Positions 18,046 to 28,836 are shown, counted from the stretch's first letter. The stretch: DNA of 64,000 nt from Nitrosospira sp963831395 (GCA_963831395.1 CAWHQD010000028.1:1-64000); one strand, 5' to 3'. A program made the numbers and translations. Notes: generated from the letters alone by a model not told the origin.

Positions 18046-20576
18046 TTAGTCCTCGATATATCGCCGCAGCAAGCCTGATACGCTGAGCAGCATGATCGGA
18101 GTAACTATGGCACCAAGTATTTCAAATAGGTTACTTAATACACGCCATACAATTTCATCGTCGCGCGTAGTGATTGAACACTTATCCTCCTGCTTAAGAT
18201 CAAGTAGTGGAATAAACACGTCCAGCGCATACCAGAATGAATCTACTTCATCCCCACAGTGCCGTTCGAAAACCACTTCGCCGTGTATCGAAGTCATCTT
18301 CATCCCCACAGGGGGTTCATCTGTTGTATCCGTATTAGGTAATGATACGGTACCCGCGGCAATGGGATGAATAACAAGAATAGGTTTGATAGCTTCGCTA
18401 TTAATATGATAGAAACCGGCCGTACCGAACATCAATGATACAACAAACCATGTTACGCTCTTGCACGGAAACAAGCCGTAGTCGAAGCATTTCTCCATAA
18501 TATAAAAAATTCCGCGAGTCAGTCCGTGACCCATTCTCTCTCGCTCGAGCGAGAGTTTCTCCAGCGTAATGTGTTTAGCATCCTCAAACTTGCCATCGTT
18601 GCGCAACGCACGCGCGAGCTGTTCGTAGGGTTGGGGTTCGTAACCCTTTGGCTTTTTCTTTTTATAATCTTCCTGTAAGCGATAGCCAATATTGATGCGC
18701 GCTGGCCGATTTATCGATAAACTTCCTATCTGATGGAAATAATAATCGTGCAAGTGATTCGCACCAGTTCTCTGTCACTTTTCCGTTAGTCTTCTCTGAT
18801 CCTTTTATCTCATTAATTTCAATACGATCATATTGAAAACCGTCAAGTTTTAGCTCTATATCTGAGCCGGAACCCCAAGAGGTTTCTGGTCCATGCTCGA
18901 ACACTCTCACCTTGAGCCCGCATAAAGAAATCGTAATGGGACGTACATTAGTTTTTCTCTCTGTTTCCACCTCTACTTGCCTCACTCGAAAATTATTTTC
19001 AATGCGAGCATTTTCAATGCTAAGGATGGGATTACATTTTGAGTTAAAATTGGGAGATTGTACGATTTTCAGACTCTTATTTTCGCAATACGTGGACTCC
19101 TCAGTGGTTCCAATGCAGAATCCGCTCTGGTAATTTCCGCCATCGAAACATAGAGATTTTTTCTTCGTTGGTTTAAAACAACCCCAAATTACGACCGATC
19201 CACGCACTTCTGCGTCACTCATGTTCAGCTCGGTGAGTTCTCTCGAACACACCGTCAGTGCGCCACCGATACGTGACAATTCTAAATCGACAGTACCAGA
19301 CACGGCGTCTAGAATGCAATCGTTGCCCACCGTTATGTTGCGGGCAATTAAACCGTATCTCTTTTTATCTCGCGCCTCTACAACTGCCTCCTTAAAATCA
19401 GATTGCGCTCCACGTGGCTGCTCGTTAGGTCAATAGAGATAGTAAGATCATCGAAAATCAAATCGCCGCCAACTCGGAGGTTGAACGCATCAATGTGACC
19501 GTTAACAACAGTTTTGATTCCTCCGGAACGCTTGTCGAGCCGAAGATCGCGCTTCACGCGGGCCAGTTCAAGTCTGAGTAGAGAGTGTTCATCGGTTATA
19601 GGTCCCCCTTTACTTTGCGACCTTTCGATTTTTATACCGCGAAGATCAAGATAACCGATTGTGGCGCCGAGAAAATCAAGCTGTCCCTTTACCTCACAAA
19701 CTTTCCCCGTTGTTTTGTTAGCTCGCAGGGCAACTATACCGTCGCACTGCATTGATTCGGCCTTAAACGCGACTCCGTTGAGTGAAATTTATTTTCAGAA
19801 AGCTTTGCAGCTTCCGCCCAAATGTCGCGATTTACGCGAATGCCCCTGATGTTCACGCCGCCTTCGGCATGGAAGGCCGGCTGGAGTATGAGGGATCGAT
19901 GGATATCAGCATTGACGAGATTTAGTGCATAATCCATATCGTCTACATCGGACTTCGTCGGCTGAGTTCTAAGATGCGCATTTTCAGCAATCACTGAGCC
20001 ATTGATCTGGCACTGGCGGCCGAAGATCTGGCAAGATCGCGTATCCAACGGTGCTATATTGCTAATTTCTAGGTCGCCTTCAAGTACGGCATTGGTCAAA
20101 TCGATGCGGCCGGCAACCCGGCATCTATTAAGCGATAGGCGGTAAATCCGCGCGTTACTGGCATCAATTGCTATGGGAATATCGTTCACGGTAGTGCCGT
20201 CGATAACGCAGTACTCCAGCAGCAATGGTGGTAATGGTGCGCCCCTGATGCCGGTACAGTCGCTCAGATCAATTTCACCCTTAATAACTGCGCCGCGCAG
20301 CCTTACCCCGCGCACGCGTGGATCTTGCCCGGCAACGGCAGGGGAACGAATAAGACCTAGCAATATTTCCTTACAAAGCTCCCTCGTACGGTGATATAGG
20401 ATGCTCCCCAGAAAGAGGGTCAGGTAGTCGTGGAGGTCCGACTCAGTTGCCACGAAAAGCCGCATCAACCAGCTTGTTTTCGAGGACAGATACTCTTTCT
20501 TTTCCGAGAGCAGGCATTTGTTGCGCCCCCCATTCCAAAGATTTCTAAATAAGCTGTAGCTGAACGGCGGCAACAA
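18046..20576 (-). pseudogene. Decayed beta-helix-repeat membrane protein gene
   Basis: One long coding region now in four pieces (20576-19734, 19752-19378, about 19400-18662, 18753-18046) separated by three frameshifts near 19785, 19400 and 18690. The protein sense continues across each shift, for example VERN then QSDFKEAVVEARDKKR. The N-terminal two thirds carry repeated short strands such as VRLRGAVIKGEIDLSD, CRVAGRIDLTNAVLEGDLEI and NVRGIRVNRDIW-type units, like a right-handed beta-helix. The C-terminus has YEPQPYEQLARALR and two hydrophobic segments (VTWFVVSLMFGTAGFY; LGAIVTPIMLLSVSGLL). The start codon is unclear (TTG at 20576). No family with known function is recognised. Confidence 0.75.
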
Positions 20577-20699
20577 TGAAGTGACAATTACATAAAAAGT
20601 AGTATTCTATTTCGAGAGACTAAGCGTATTTAAGGTATCTCTAAGTTAACGTACACGGAGTCCATATCTTTTTCGGTTGCGGATGCTTTTACATTACGC

Positions 20700-21797
20700 G
20701 GATTCAAATTCGAAATGCAACGTCTAATGGTGGCCTGGTGTAGCGTACAGTTTTACCAAAGAACACCTCAAACGGTGTTCTGAATTCGAGCACTTTTCTG
20801 GGGCGGTGATTGAGGAGATCCACCGCTCTTTGCACTTGTTCCTGGGTAACCGCGGTCAATTCCATCCCTTTGGGGAAATACTGTCGCAACAACCCGTTGC
20901 TGTTCTCGTTCAAGCCCCGCTCCCATGAGTGGTAAGGATGCGCGAAGTAAATGTCGACGTTCAATTCTGCCGCGATCTTCTCGTGCTCCGCAAACTCCTT
21001 GCCATTATCGAACGTTACGGTGTGACACTTGCGTTTGTGGGGGCGAAGCAGTCGCGTTACCTCCACCGTCACGGCCTGTGCCTGCTTGCCGGGCACTTGA
21101 GCTGCCAAGACATAGCGCGACTTCCTCTCGGCCAGCGTGACCAATGCACCACGATGATTCTTGTCAATCACGGTATCACCCTCCCAGTCGCCTATACGGC
21201 TCTTCTGATCCACAATCCCTGGACGCTCGTCAATACCGACTCGGTTCTTGATCATGCCCCGGCGCTCTTGCCCGCTTGCGTACCGCTTCCTGCGTGGCTT
21301 CTGGCAGCGTAAGTGCCGCCACAGGTCGTCGTCACGACGCTTGTCTACGTAAATGTGCAGGTAGATCGTCTCATGGCTGATCTGCAATCTGCCTTCCAAT
21401 GCAAGCCGCTGTGCCGCTTGCTCAGGACTCATGTCCAGCCGAATCAATCGTTCAACTTCCTGCCAGTCATCTAATGAGAACCCCTTGGCGTTGGAACACA
21501 TCCGCCGACGCTCGTCTCGTAATGACTGAGCCTGCTTTGGCAACCAGCCGCGCAGCCCCTTATCCCGCTTGAGCTCTCGAGAAATCGTCGACTTGTGCAC
21601 CCCTACTTCATCGAGCAATCTGAGACTTGCTTAAACTCGATTTCTTCAATCCGGAAATCTGGTATCGTTGCTCACTGGTGAGCTGCTTGTAGTGTTCCAT
21701 CCGTGCTCCTTCTACTTGGTCGTTTAAGAGGCATGAGATACTACCGCAGCTCGCCTCTTAAGTTTCCTTACAAAAGTTGCACTTCAAATCTGAATCC
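20700..21797 (-). mobile_element. IS30-family insertion sequence
   Basis: A complete 1098-bp element bounded by imperfect inverted repeats GGATTCAAATTCGAAATGC (from 20700) and its match GGATTCAGATTTGAAGTGC read leftwards from 21797. The flanks carry GC on each side, either a 2-bp target duplication or an extension of the repeat. The transposase stop codon lies inside the left repeat. It inserted upstream of the decayed beta-helix gene. Confidence 0.9.
20704..21700 (-). pseudogene. IS30-family transposase, frameshifted
   Basis: DDE transposase. Reading from ATG 21700 gives MEHYKQLTSEQRYQISGLKK and then SKSQIAR before a stop; the rest, beginning LLDEVGVHKSTISREL, is in another frame and open to 20704. 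The catalytic region (DWEGDTVIDKN, TFDNGKEFAEH, HPYHSWERGLNENSNGLLRQYFPKG) is intact. The junction fits loss of one copy of a direct repeat ATTGCTCG, which would restore a single 330-residue protein. As it stands, the N-terminal helix-turn-helix is separated from the catalytic domain. Confidence 0.85.
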
Positions 21798-21893
21798 GCC
21801 AAGCGCTTTTTAGTTGTATGGGCTGTGTCTGTGAGGATACTGAATTCTGAAGGTAGAAACGATAAGAAGCTATCTAACAAGCTATTTATCTAA

Positions 21894-21944
21894 TTGATCG
21901 CAACAAAACAGTGAAACAAAAAAGGCGCGAATCGCGCCTTTTTT
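21894..21944. terminator. Bidirectional terminator (copy 2 of the repeated terminator)
   Basis: Perfect stem GGCGCG/CGCGCC (21924-21938) with a 3-nt loop, six As before and six Ts after, so it can terminate on either strand; it lies downstream of the minus-strand dodecin gene. Its leader TTGATCGCAACAAAAC matches the sequence after clpA at 17763. Confidence 0.85.
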
Positions 21945-22017
21945 GCGTTGAATACTCCTGAGCAAGTTTCGATTTCTTTACATCAAGCGGCGAAGGAGAA
22001 TCATTCAGGTTCCTCGC

Positions 22018-22236
22018 CTACTTGTCGGCCTCATACTTGAAAGATAGATTCACCCTGGCGCGATATGCAATCACTTCACCCTCCTCAACTACCATATCCA
22101 GCTTAACTATTTCTGCTACCCTTAAATCCCTCAAAGTCTGTGACGCCGTCTCGACGGCATTCCTTGCAGCGTCCTCCCACGACGTCTTGCTGGTCCCGAT
22201 TATCTCCGTTATTCGATAAACGCTATCTCCTGCCAT
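22018..22236 (-). CDS. Dodecin family flavin-binding protein
   Basis: Small dodecameric flavin-storage protein, 72 aa, the normal length. Sequence MAGDSVYRITEIIGTSKTSWEDAARNAV shows the flavin-stacking Trp (about residue 25), and the C-terminal strand is VIAYRARVNLSFKYE. ATG 22236 has an excellent AGAAGGAGA; the frame stays open further upstream but without a better site. It is downstream of cphA in the same direction, separated by about 225 bp, and ends at the bidirectional terminator. Confidence 0.93.
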   Translation of the reverse strand: MAGDSVYRITEIIGTSKTSWEDAARNAVETASQTLRDLRVAEIVKLDMVVEEGEVIAYRARVNLSFKYEADK

Positions 22237-22461
22237 GATTTTTCTCCTTCTGGTGAGTGAGCACAACGAGACACCGAGCGAACCCAGCGCATCAACCTTC
22301 CCTCTATAACCTTGGTTTATGACTCAGTTTATAATCTTGGGCTCGCAAGCGCAATCAGCGCTACCTACGTTAACAACAACGCAACTACGGCTTATACAGT
22401 AGTGATGAGCGATAGAAGTGCGATATATTGAGTAACATACATGCCGCTATGTGTGCTTGTT

Positions 22462-25033
22462 CTACCCAGCCCCGACCCGCTCGGTAATGTATCCAAGTGC
22501 ATCCTCCACCTGATCAATGAGGATCAGGCACAACTCTCCGGCTTTAAGGTTGGCAAAGGCGGCATCGATGGCGACAAATTCGCCGCGTATCTCCTTGACG
22601 TCACGGGCGCGTTTCGCATTCTCCAGCCCCTGCCGCAACAGGCTCAGCACTTCCCCATCGGCACGGCCTCGCTGGCACTGGTCCTGATAAAGCACCACCT
22701 CGTCAAAAGCATCGCCGAGGATTTCGGTCTGTTGGCGAATGTCCTCATCGCGGCGATCTCCCGCGCCACTGATAACTACCGAGCGGCGCTTCGCCGGCAT
22801 TTTGTCGATGGCGTGCACCAGCGCACGGATTGCATCTGCGTTGTGGCCGTAGTCGGCAATAAGCGTGGCGCCCCGATGACTGAAGAGATTGAAACGGCCG
22901 GGCGCGGTTAGCGTGTCGTTGACAAAATTGGCCAGCCCTGCACGTATCACTTCCCAATCAAGGCCAAGCGCCCAGCCCGCCCCGGTGGCCGCCATTGCGT
23001 TTTCGATCTGGAATGCGATAGCGCCATTCTGCGTAACCGGGACTCCCGCCAGCGGTATGCGATATTCGATCCCGGCTTCTGAAGCGACAATTGCGCCGCC
23101 ATCGAGATAGATGACGCGCTTCCCTTGCGCACGATGCCTGGCGATCACTGCATTGTCCGGATCGCGGGCGAAGAAGGTGACCGTACCGGGGCAATGGGCT
23201 GCCATGCCGGCCACGAACGGATCAGCCGCGTTCAGTACCGCGATACCTTTGCCCGGTGTAACATTTTGAACGACGACACGTTTAACGGCAGTCAGATCCT
23301 CCACCGTATTGATGTATGAGAGGCCGAGGTGGTCGCCCATGCCGATATTGGTCACCACCGCGACATCGCAGCGATCGAAGCCCAGGCCCTCGCGAAGTAA
23401 GCCGCCTCGTGCTGTCTCGAATACCGCGGCATCGACATCGGGGTGGAGCAATACTTTTTTCGCACTCTTGGGGCCGCTACAGTCGCCGGTATCAACGCGT
23501 TGTCCTTCGATATAGACGCCGTCGGTGCTGGTCATGCCGACGCGCATGCCTTGGCATTCAAGGATATTGGCGATAAGGCGAACCGTAGTGGTCTTGCCAT
23601 TGGTACCGGTCACCGCCACAACCGGGATACGCGCTTCATCGCCCTTTTTGAACATGCTTGCAATGATCGCTTCTCCAACCGCCCGCCCCTTGCCGAACGA
23701 GGGCTGCAAATGCATGCGAAGGCCCGGTGCTGCGTTAATTTCGATAACGGCGCCATGTCCTTCCAGCGGCTTTGACACGCTATTACACACGACATCGACT
23801 CCGCAGATGTCGAGGCCGATCATTTCTGCGGCTGCTTCAACACGGGCCGCGAGCTCGGGATGAACATCGTCGGTAACGTCAGTGGCTGTTCCGCCCGTTG
23901 AAAGATTTGCATTATTCCGTAGCAGAACACGTTCACCTTCTGCTGGTATGGAATCAGCGGTCAAGCCCTGGGTTGCCAGATGAGCAAGCGCAATTTCGTC
24001 GAAATGGATTTTTGTCAGCGCGTTGGCATGGCCTTCCCCGCGTCGCGGGTCGCTATTGATCTGCTCCACCAGCTGCCCAACGCTGTGCACCCCGTCGCCA
24101 ATAACTTGCGGCGGATTGCGCCGCGCAGCTGCGATCAGCTTATTGCCGACCACCAGCATCCGGTAATCCTGGCCTTGAATGTAACGCTCAACAAGAACGT
24201 TGCCGCTGATCTCAGCCGCGACAGCATAAGCGGCTTCCACCTGCTCCCGGCTCATGAGGTTCACGCCCACTCCCCTGCCCTGATTGCCGTCCAGCGGCTT
24301 GACGACAACGGGGGCGCCGATCTCGCAAGTAGCGTTCCACGCATCTTCCGCGCTCGCCACCCGGCGCCCTGCTGCGATGGGGATCCCGGCAGCGTCGAGC
24401 AATGTTCTGGTCAGTTCCTTGTCCTGCGCGATCGACTCTGCCACGAAGCTGGTCAGACAGGTTTCCGCAGCCTGAATACGACGCTGACGGCTACCCCAGC
24501 CAAACTGCACCATGCTTCCATCAGTCAACCTGCGGAAGGGAATGCCGCGTGCGACAGCAGCGCGGACCACCGCATTCGTACTGGGTCCGAGACGTATTTC
24601 CTCATCCAGTTCACGCAAACGGCTCACTGCATCGTTCAGATCAAATGAAGTGTCCTCAATCGCGGCATTGCATAACGTTTCGGCGAGATCGAAGGCGAGC
24701 CTGCCCACCGCCTCTTCACTGTACTCTACAATAACCTGGTAAATGCCGGCTTCCAGCGTGGGGACGGTTTTGCTGAAGGTCACCGGGCAACCGGCCTGAA
24801 CTTGCAGACCGAGCGCAGCACGTTCAAGTACATGCGCCATGGTTACCGGATTCATGATGTGATGCGGACTGGAGCAAATCGATCTGGGGGAACCGATCGC
24901 GCAGGCGAACAGGGAAACCCGGTATTTCTCCGATGAGACATTCAGTTGCACCGCAGGAAACAATCGCCTCTATAGCTGTGTGACGACTCCATAAATTGGG
25001 ACCGCGCAGCGCGCGGATACGTGATACTTTCAT
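22462..25033 (-). pseudogene. cphA: Cyanophycin synthetase CphA, frameshifted near the N-terminus
   Basis: Builds the Asp-Arg storage polymer cyanophycin. The natural start is ATG 25033 (GGAGAA upstream) giving MKVSRIRALRGPNLWSRHTA, but that frame ends at about residue 69. The remaining 830 or so residues continue in the next frame from about 24865 (MNPVTMAHVLERAALGLQ). Downstream everything is intact: an ATP-grasp domain with VVVKPLDGNQGRGVGV, the Mur-ligase-like P-loop VTGTNGKTTTVRL (about residue 475) and YGHNADAIRAL. An internal start at ATG 24852 might give a protein lacking about 60 N-terminal residues. A sequencing error is possible. Confidence 0.85.
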
Positions 25034-25096
25034 GGACAGTTCTCCTAGTGTTTCTCGTTCATCCGGAGGTGTTACTGATTCAGTTTTCACGTGTTG

Positions 25097-27355
25097 TCAA
25101 ACACCAGAGAAGTTTTCAATTCCGGTACGTATGAGAGTAATTCCGGTACGTATGAGAGCCGGCTCGATATCGAGCGCCCATGCAGCCCCTACTGCGGCGA
25201 GAATGTTCTCGGCTTCGTAAATTGCACGTCCGCCGGCGAGTGGAATATCGGCCAATTTACACAGCGAAAGTTCGCGGGAGCCAGTAACGAGGAAAATTTC
25301 CCCATCGCGAACTATTACTGCCCGCTTGCCTTTCACGCCGTTTATACCCGCTGTGCCGTTCAAACAATGCTCCTGTACTACCGTCGATTCGGGATCGAGA
25401 CTGAAATATATGACCTCACCATTGCATAGCCCAGCCATTTCGACAAGCATTGCCTCCTTGGCATTCAGCACTGCGGCGCCTGTGGGCAGGACGACATCCA
25501 CCTGAGTGCGCAGTACGTCGAATACCTGTTTGGGAGTTTCGATGTACTGTCCGTAATGACGCGTTAATTCGACATTGGTAATGACTCCAACATGACAACC
25601 GTCGTAAGCGAGCCCCTCACCCTGCATGCTTTCGCTGCCGTTTTCAAAAACAGCGGCTTCAATCGAACGATTCATCAGAATATTGTGGGCGGCCTTCCAT
25701 TTGGCATGATCGCCCTTATAGACTTGTCTGCGGTCGAGATAGAAGCCATCGCTGCACGCGAGTCCCGTATGCTTGCCGGATAGCGCCAGCAGTTGAGCGA
25801 CGAGGTGCGCTACGGCGGTTTTACCGTAACTGCCGGTGATACCTACAACCGGGATCCGGCCATCGTCCTGGTTTGGAAAGAGATGGTCGACAATAGCCGC
25901 TCCAACGGGACGGGGCGTGCCGATTACGGGCTTGATATGCATCAGCAGACCCGGACCGGCATTGACTTCAACAATCGCTCCACCCTGTTCCGTAAGCGGA
26001 CGGGAAATATCCCGGGCCACGAGATCGACGCCGGCGATATCCAGGCCCACAATCCTGGCTGCAAGTGAGGCAGCGGCAGCGATGCTCGGATGCACTTCAT
26101 CCGTGACGTCGAAAGCATGATTGCCGTTACGCTGAATCAGGACTTCGAGACCGGCCGCTGGTACTGAATTGACTGTGAAGCCCTGGCGGGCGATTTCCAT
26201 CATCGTTATGCCATCTATGCTGACAAGATTCAGGGGGTGATCTTCAGTTGCCCCGCGGCGGGGGTCCGAATTGATCTGGTGCCGGATCAGCTCACCGATG
26301 GTCGATTTACCGTCGCCGGTAACCGAGACCGCGTCGCCGCGACTTGCGGCAACGAGGCGTCCGCCCACTACAAGCAAGCGGTGTTCCGTGCCCTGAACAT
26401 AACGTTCTATCAATACGCCGTCACCCTCTTCCAAAGCCACACGATACGCGGACTCGACTTCTTCACGCTTGCTTAGCTCAATGAACACGCCACGCCCATG
26501 GTTGCCGTTGCTCGGCTTGATGACCACTGGCAACCCAATTTCCTGAGCAGCTTCCCAGGCGTCTTCAGCGCTGTTGACGATTCGACCTTCGGGCACGGAA
26601 ACGCCACAAGACTGAAGCAGCGCCTTGGTCAAATCCTTGTCTCGGGAAATGCTCTCGGCAATGGCCGGAGTACGGTCCGTTTCGGCTGTCCAGATGCGCT
26701 GGCTTTTGGCGCCGTAGCCAAGTTGTACGAGATTGCCCTTGGCAAGAAGACGGATGGCAGGAATGTTTCGGCTGGCGGCAGCTTCGACAATACAGGCGGT
26801 CGATGGGCCCAGCCAGAATGAATCGACCATGTCGCGCAGACGTGCAATGGCGTGCTCGACATTGTAGGGCTCATTTCGGGGCGAGTGTCCCATCGCTGCC
26901 AGCACCAGTTCGCGAGCCGTCGAAAGGGCGCTACGTGCAATATCCTCATGCCAGGCGCTAACCACTACCTTGTAAACGCCGCGCAGGGAGGTTTCCCGGG
27001 CTCTGCCAAAGCCGCCGGGCATTCCAGCGAGGTTTTGCAGCTCGAGCGTAACGTGCTCGAGAATGTGCCCCGCCCAGGTGCCGTCCTTAAGCCGGCGCAA
27101 AAATCCACCGCGCTCTCCGTAGCTGCAACGGTGTTCGATCAGCGAGGGAAGCCAGGAGGACAGACGCTCGTAAAAGCCGGGGATGGTGTCGGATGGAAAG
27201 TCTTCGAGTTCGCCGATATCGACAACTGCCTCAAGCACCGGGCGGCAGGTCCAGATATTAGGACCGTTAAGGTGGCGAATCTCAATAAATCTGATATCTC
27301 TACTAATTGCATCAGCATTCGTCGAGTCATTGCTCGTATCTGCATAGGCCAGCAT
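25097..27355 (-). CDS. Second cyanophycin synthetase-like protein (CphA')
   Basis: Paralogue of CphA found beside cphA in many betaproteobacteria. It starts with DIRFIEIRHLNGPNIWTCRP and PGGFGRARETSLRGVYKVVV, followed by an ATP-grasp domain (VVIKPSNGNHGRGVFI; GAIVEVNAGPGLLMH) and a Mur-ligase-like domain whose P-loop is GITGSYGKTAV instead of GTNGKTTT. The protein stops at 752 aa, before the C-terminal Mur-ligase lobe. ATG 27355 is chosen; the frame is open to GTG 27448. A 7-residue tandem duplication lies at the C-terminus. It is 63 bp upstream of cphA, so probably one operon. Catalytic role uncertain. Confidence 0.88.
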   Translation of the reverse strand: MLAYADTSNDSTNADAISRDIRFIEIRHLNGPNIWTCRPVLEAVVDIGELEDFPSDTIPGFYERLSSWLPSLIEHRCSYGERGGFLRRLKDGTWAGHILEHVTLELQNLAGMPGGFGRARETSLRGVYKVVVSAWHEDIARSALSTARELVLAAMGHSPRNEPYNVEHAIARLRDMVDSFWLGPSTACIVEAAASRNIPAIRLLAKGNLVQLGYGAKSQRIWTAETDRTPAIAESISRDKDLTKALLQSCGVSVPEGRIVNSAEDAWEAAQEIGLPVVIKPSNGNHGRGVFIELSKREEVESAYRVALEEGDGVLIERYVQGTEHRLLVVGGRLVAASRGDAVSVTGDGKSTIGELIRHQINSDPRRGATEDHPLNLVSIDGITMMEIARQGFTVNSVPAAGLEVLIQRNGNHAFDVTDEVHPSIAAAASLAARIVGLDIAGVDLVARDISRPLTEQGGAIVEVNAGPGLLMHIKPVIGTPRPVGAAIVDHLFPNQDDGRIPVVGITGSYGKTAVAHLVAQLLALSGKHTGLACSDGFYLDRRQVYKGDHAKWKAAHNILMNRSIEAAVFENGSESMQGEGLAYDGCHVGVITNVELTRHYGQYIETPKQVFDVLRTQVDVVLPTGAAVLNAKEAMLVEMAGLCNGEVIYFSLDPESTVVQEHCLNGTAGINGVKGKRAVIVRDGEIFLVTGSRELSLCKLADIPLAGGRAIYEAENILAAVGAAWALDIEPALIRTGITLIRTGIENFSGV
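25118..25158. repeat. 21-bp tandem duplication in cphA' 3' end
   Basis: A 21-bp unit beginning AATTCCGGTACGTATGAGAG at 25118 is repeated at once from 25139, with 20 of 21 positions the same. Being a multiple of three it keeps the frame and adds seven residues (IRTGITL) just before the stop. Confidence 0.92.
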
Positions 27356-28000
27356 AAAATAGGATTCTCGCGGAAGGTTAGTCAAAATTGAACTAACGCC
27401 GTTGACGGGAATCGGTTTACAGCTCGGCTGATTAATCCTGTTGAACACAAACCCACTGGCAGGTTGTTGAAAAAAAATTCGGATTCCCGCTCTTTCATCC
27501 TGGACGCCCTCGCTCCCAAGAGCCAGGCCGCACGGTGGCGGTTGGCTTGTTTGCCACTGGATTTTTATTGATGGCTAGTGCGGCGCGCCGTTTTTGGCAG
27601 CCGTTTTGCCGAACGTCGTTTGACGAATGCTTGAGGAACATTAAATTGTTATGCTCACTCGGTGGCCGCGTGTATCTCAATCCCGAACGCTTGTGCATCG
27701 AGCTCGTATCGTTTTTCGCGGCCACTCATTACTGTCCGGTACAAGCGGGCAAGCGAGAAAGATTAAAGCATTTATCATGCCAGATTAATTGCTAATAATA
27801 AACAGCAGCTTGAGTTGGGAAATAACATACTTCTGTCTCTGTTTGCCGACAGTTACAGCCCCAGCCGGTGTTAAATGATTGATGTAGTAGAAGTATCGCA
27901 TGTCTCCGATTCCCGACAACTCCATTCAATGGCAACGGGACTATAAGGTGACGACCCGGCGCGGCAGTCCCGCAGACACGTAAGGCAGCGGTATATCATA
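27356..28000. other. Intergenic region upstream of cphA'
   Basis: About 645 bp without a convincing gene. A plus-strand frame at 27535-27795 (86 codons) has no ribosome site and no recognisable content. The right end holds the first of two related elements (27929-28034). Promoters for cphA' must lie in the left part, but none could be assigned. Confidence 0.5.
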
Positions 28001-28034
28001 TTGACGAGATATCTGAAATTTACGCATACTGATC
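27929..28034 (+). repeat. Related non-coding element, copy 1
   Basis: Begins ATGGCAAC (27929), contains CGTAAGGCAGCGGTA (27979) and ends TTTACGCATACTGATC (28019-28034). The last two blocks are 40 bp apart, exactly as in copy 2. The stretch between the first two blocks includes a GCGG/CCGC hairpin and is 11 bp longer than in copy 2. It immediately precedes a PEP-CTERM remnant. Confidence 0.65.
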
Positions 28035-28399
28035 ATCGCCTCCTCCATTTTAGCCTGGGGTCGACCTGGCTCAACCACTGTATATGTCAGAAATCAAATT
28101 ATGCCTTCGAGTCGCTATTTCCCGAAGGCAATACGCGTGAGGTTCAGCCGCTCAACGGACGCCTTATACTCACCGATGTGCCTGGATTCGCCCAACCTTG
28201 GCTTGCGACTGATGCGCTCGGCTCTCTCGTTCCCGGGGTTAACATCGAGGGACTCCCGCTCACTGCTGATGTATCGAACGTCGCTGCGGCCGTTCCGGAA
28301 CCGGAGACGTATGCCATGCTGCTGGCCGGACTGGGCCTCATCGGTTTTGCAGTGCGACGTGGAAAATACCAGGATCGTGGATTGGACCTGCCCGTATAA
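28001..28399 (+). pseudogene. PEP-CTERM protein remnant
   Basis: An open frame from TTG 28001 whose C-terminus is a clear PEP-CTERM sorting signal: VPEPETYAMLLAGLGLIGFAVRR, that is the PEP motif, a hydrophobic helix and a basic cluster, recognised by exosortase in the inner membrane. Upstream residues such as LTDVPGFAQPWLATD look like a genuine exported-protein C-terminal region, but there is no signal peptide, no ATG start and no ribosome site, and the first third overlaps the repeat element. I read it as the 3' end of a decayed gene. Confidence 0.65.
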
Positions 28400-28836
28400 C
28401 AACGGGAAGCTCTTGCCAGCGTCCTTATCGAACCGGTTTGAGCCAGCAATGAGAATCACCATACATCAAAACCGGGAGTCGCCGTACTGAATTTTTGCGG
28501 GTCCTTAACGGATGGCAACATGGAGATTGAAGGCAACCATGGAGGCCATCCGTAAGACAGCGGTACCCATAATTGCGACCTTCGGGAAGTTTTACTCATA
28601 CTGATCCCCGCCGCAGCTTACAGTAAGAGCTTTCAGCTTACGCATCTAATGGGCATAAGCAATAGGCAGATCGCCCCATTTTGTCCGTTGGACGACGCAG
28701 TGATGAGCTTCGGAAGAAAGCGCGTGAGTTTGAGATTGAACCAATTTACGGGAGACAAGGGGAAGCCCGATCATGAGATATCCCCAAGGTTGATTGACTC
28801 TCTGCTACTCGGAAGCAGCTTTATTTATAGCTCGGG
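28400..28836. other. Intergenic region holding repeat copy 2
   Basis: About 440 bp with no supported gene. It contains the second copy of the element at 28512-28606. A 63-codon plus frame at 28649 has no ribosome site or recognisable sequence. Confidence 0.5.
28512..28606 (+). repeat. Related non-coding element, copy 2
   Basis: Same block order as copy 1: ATGGCAAC (28512), CGTAAGACAGCGGTA (28551), TTTACTCATACTGATC (28591-28606), with the same 40-bp distance between the last two. Between blocks the sequences have diverged. No intact gene follows on the plus strand. Confidence 0.65.

Noticed and set aside
27929..28034. Possible cyclic-di-GMP (GEMM) riboswitch
   Set aside because: The segment CGTAAGGCAGCGGTA loosely recalls part of the aptamer, but the upstream GGGACGCAAAGC-type core is missing.
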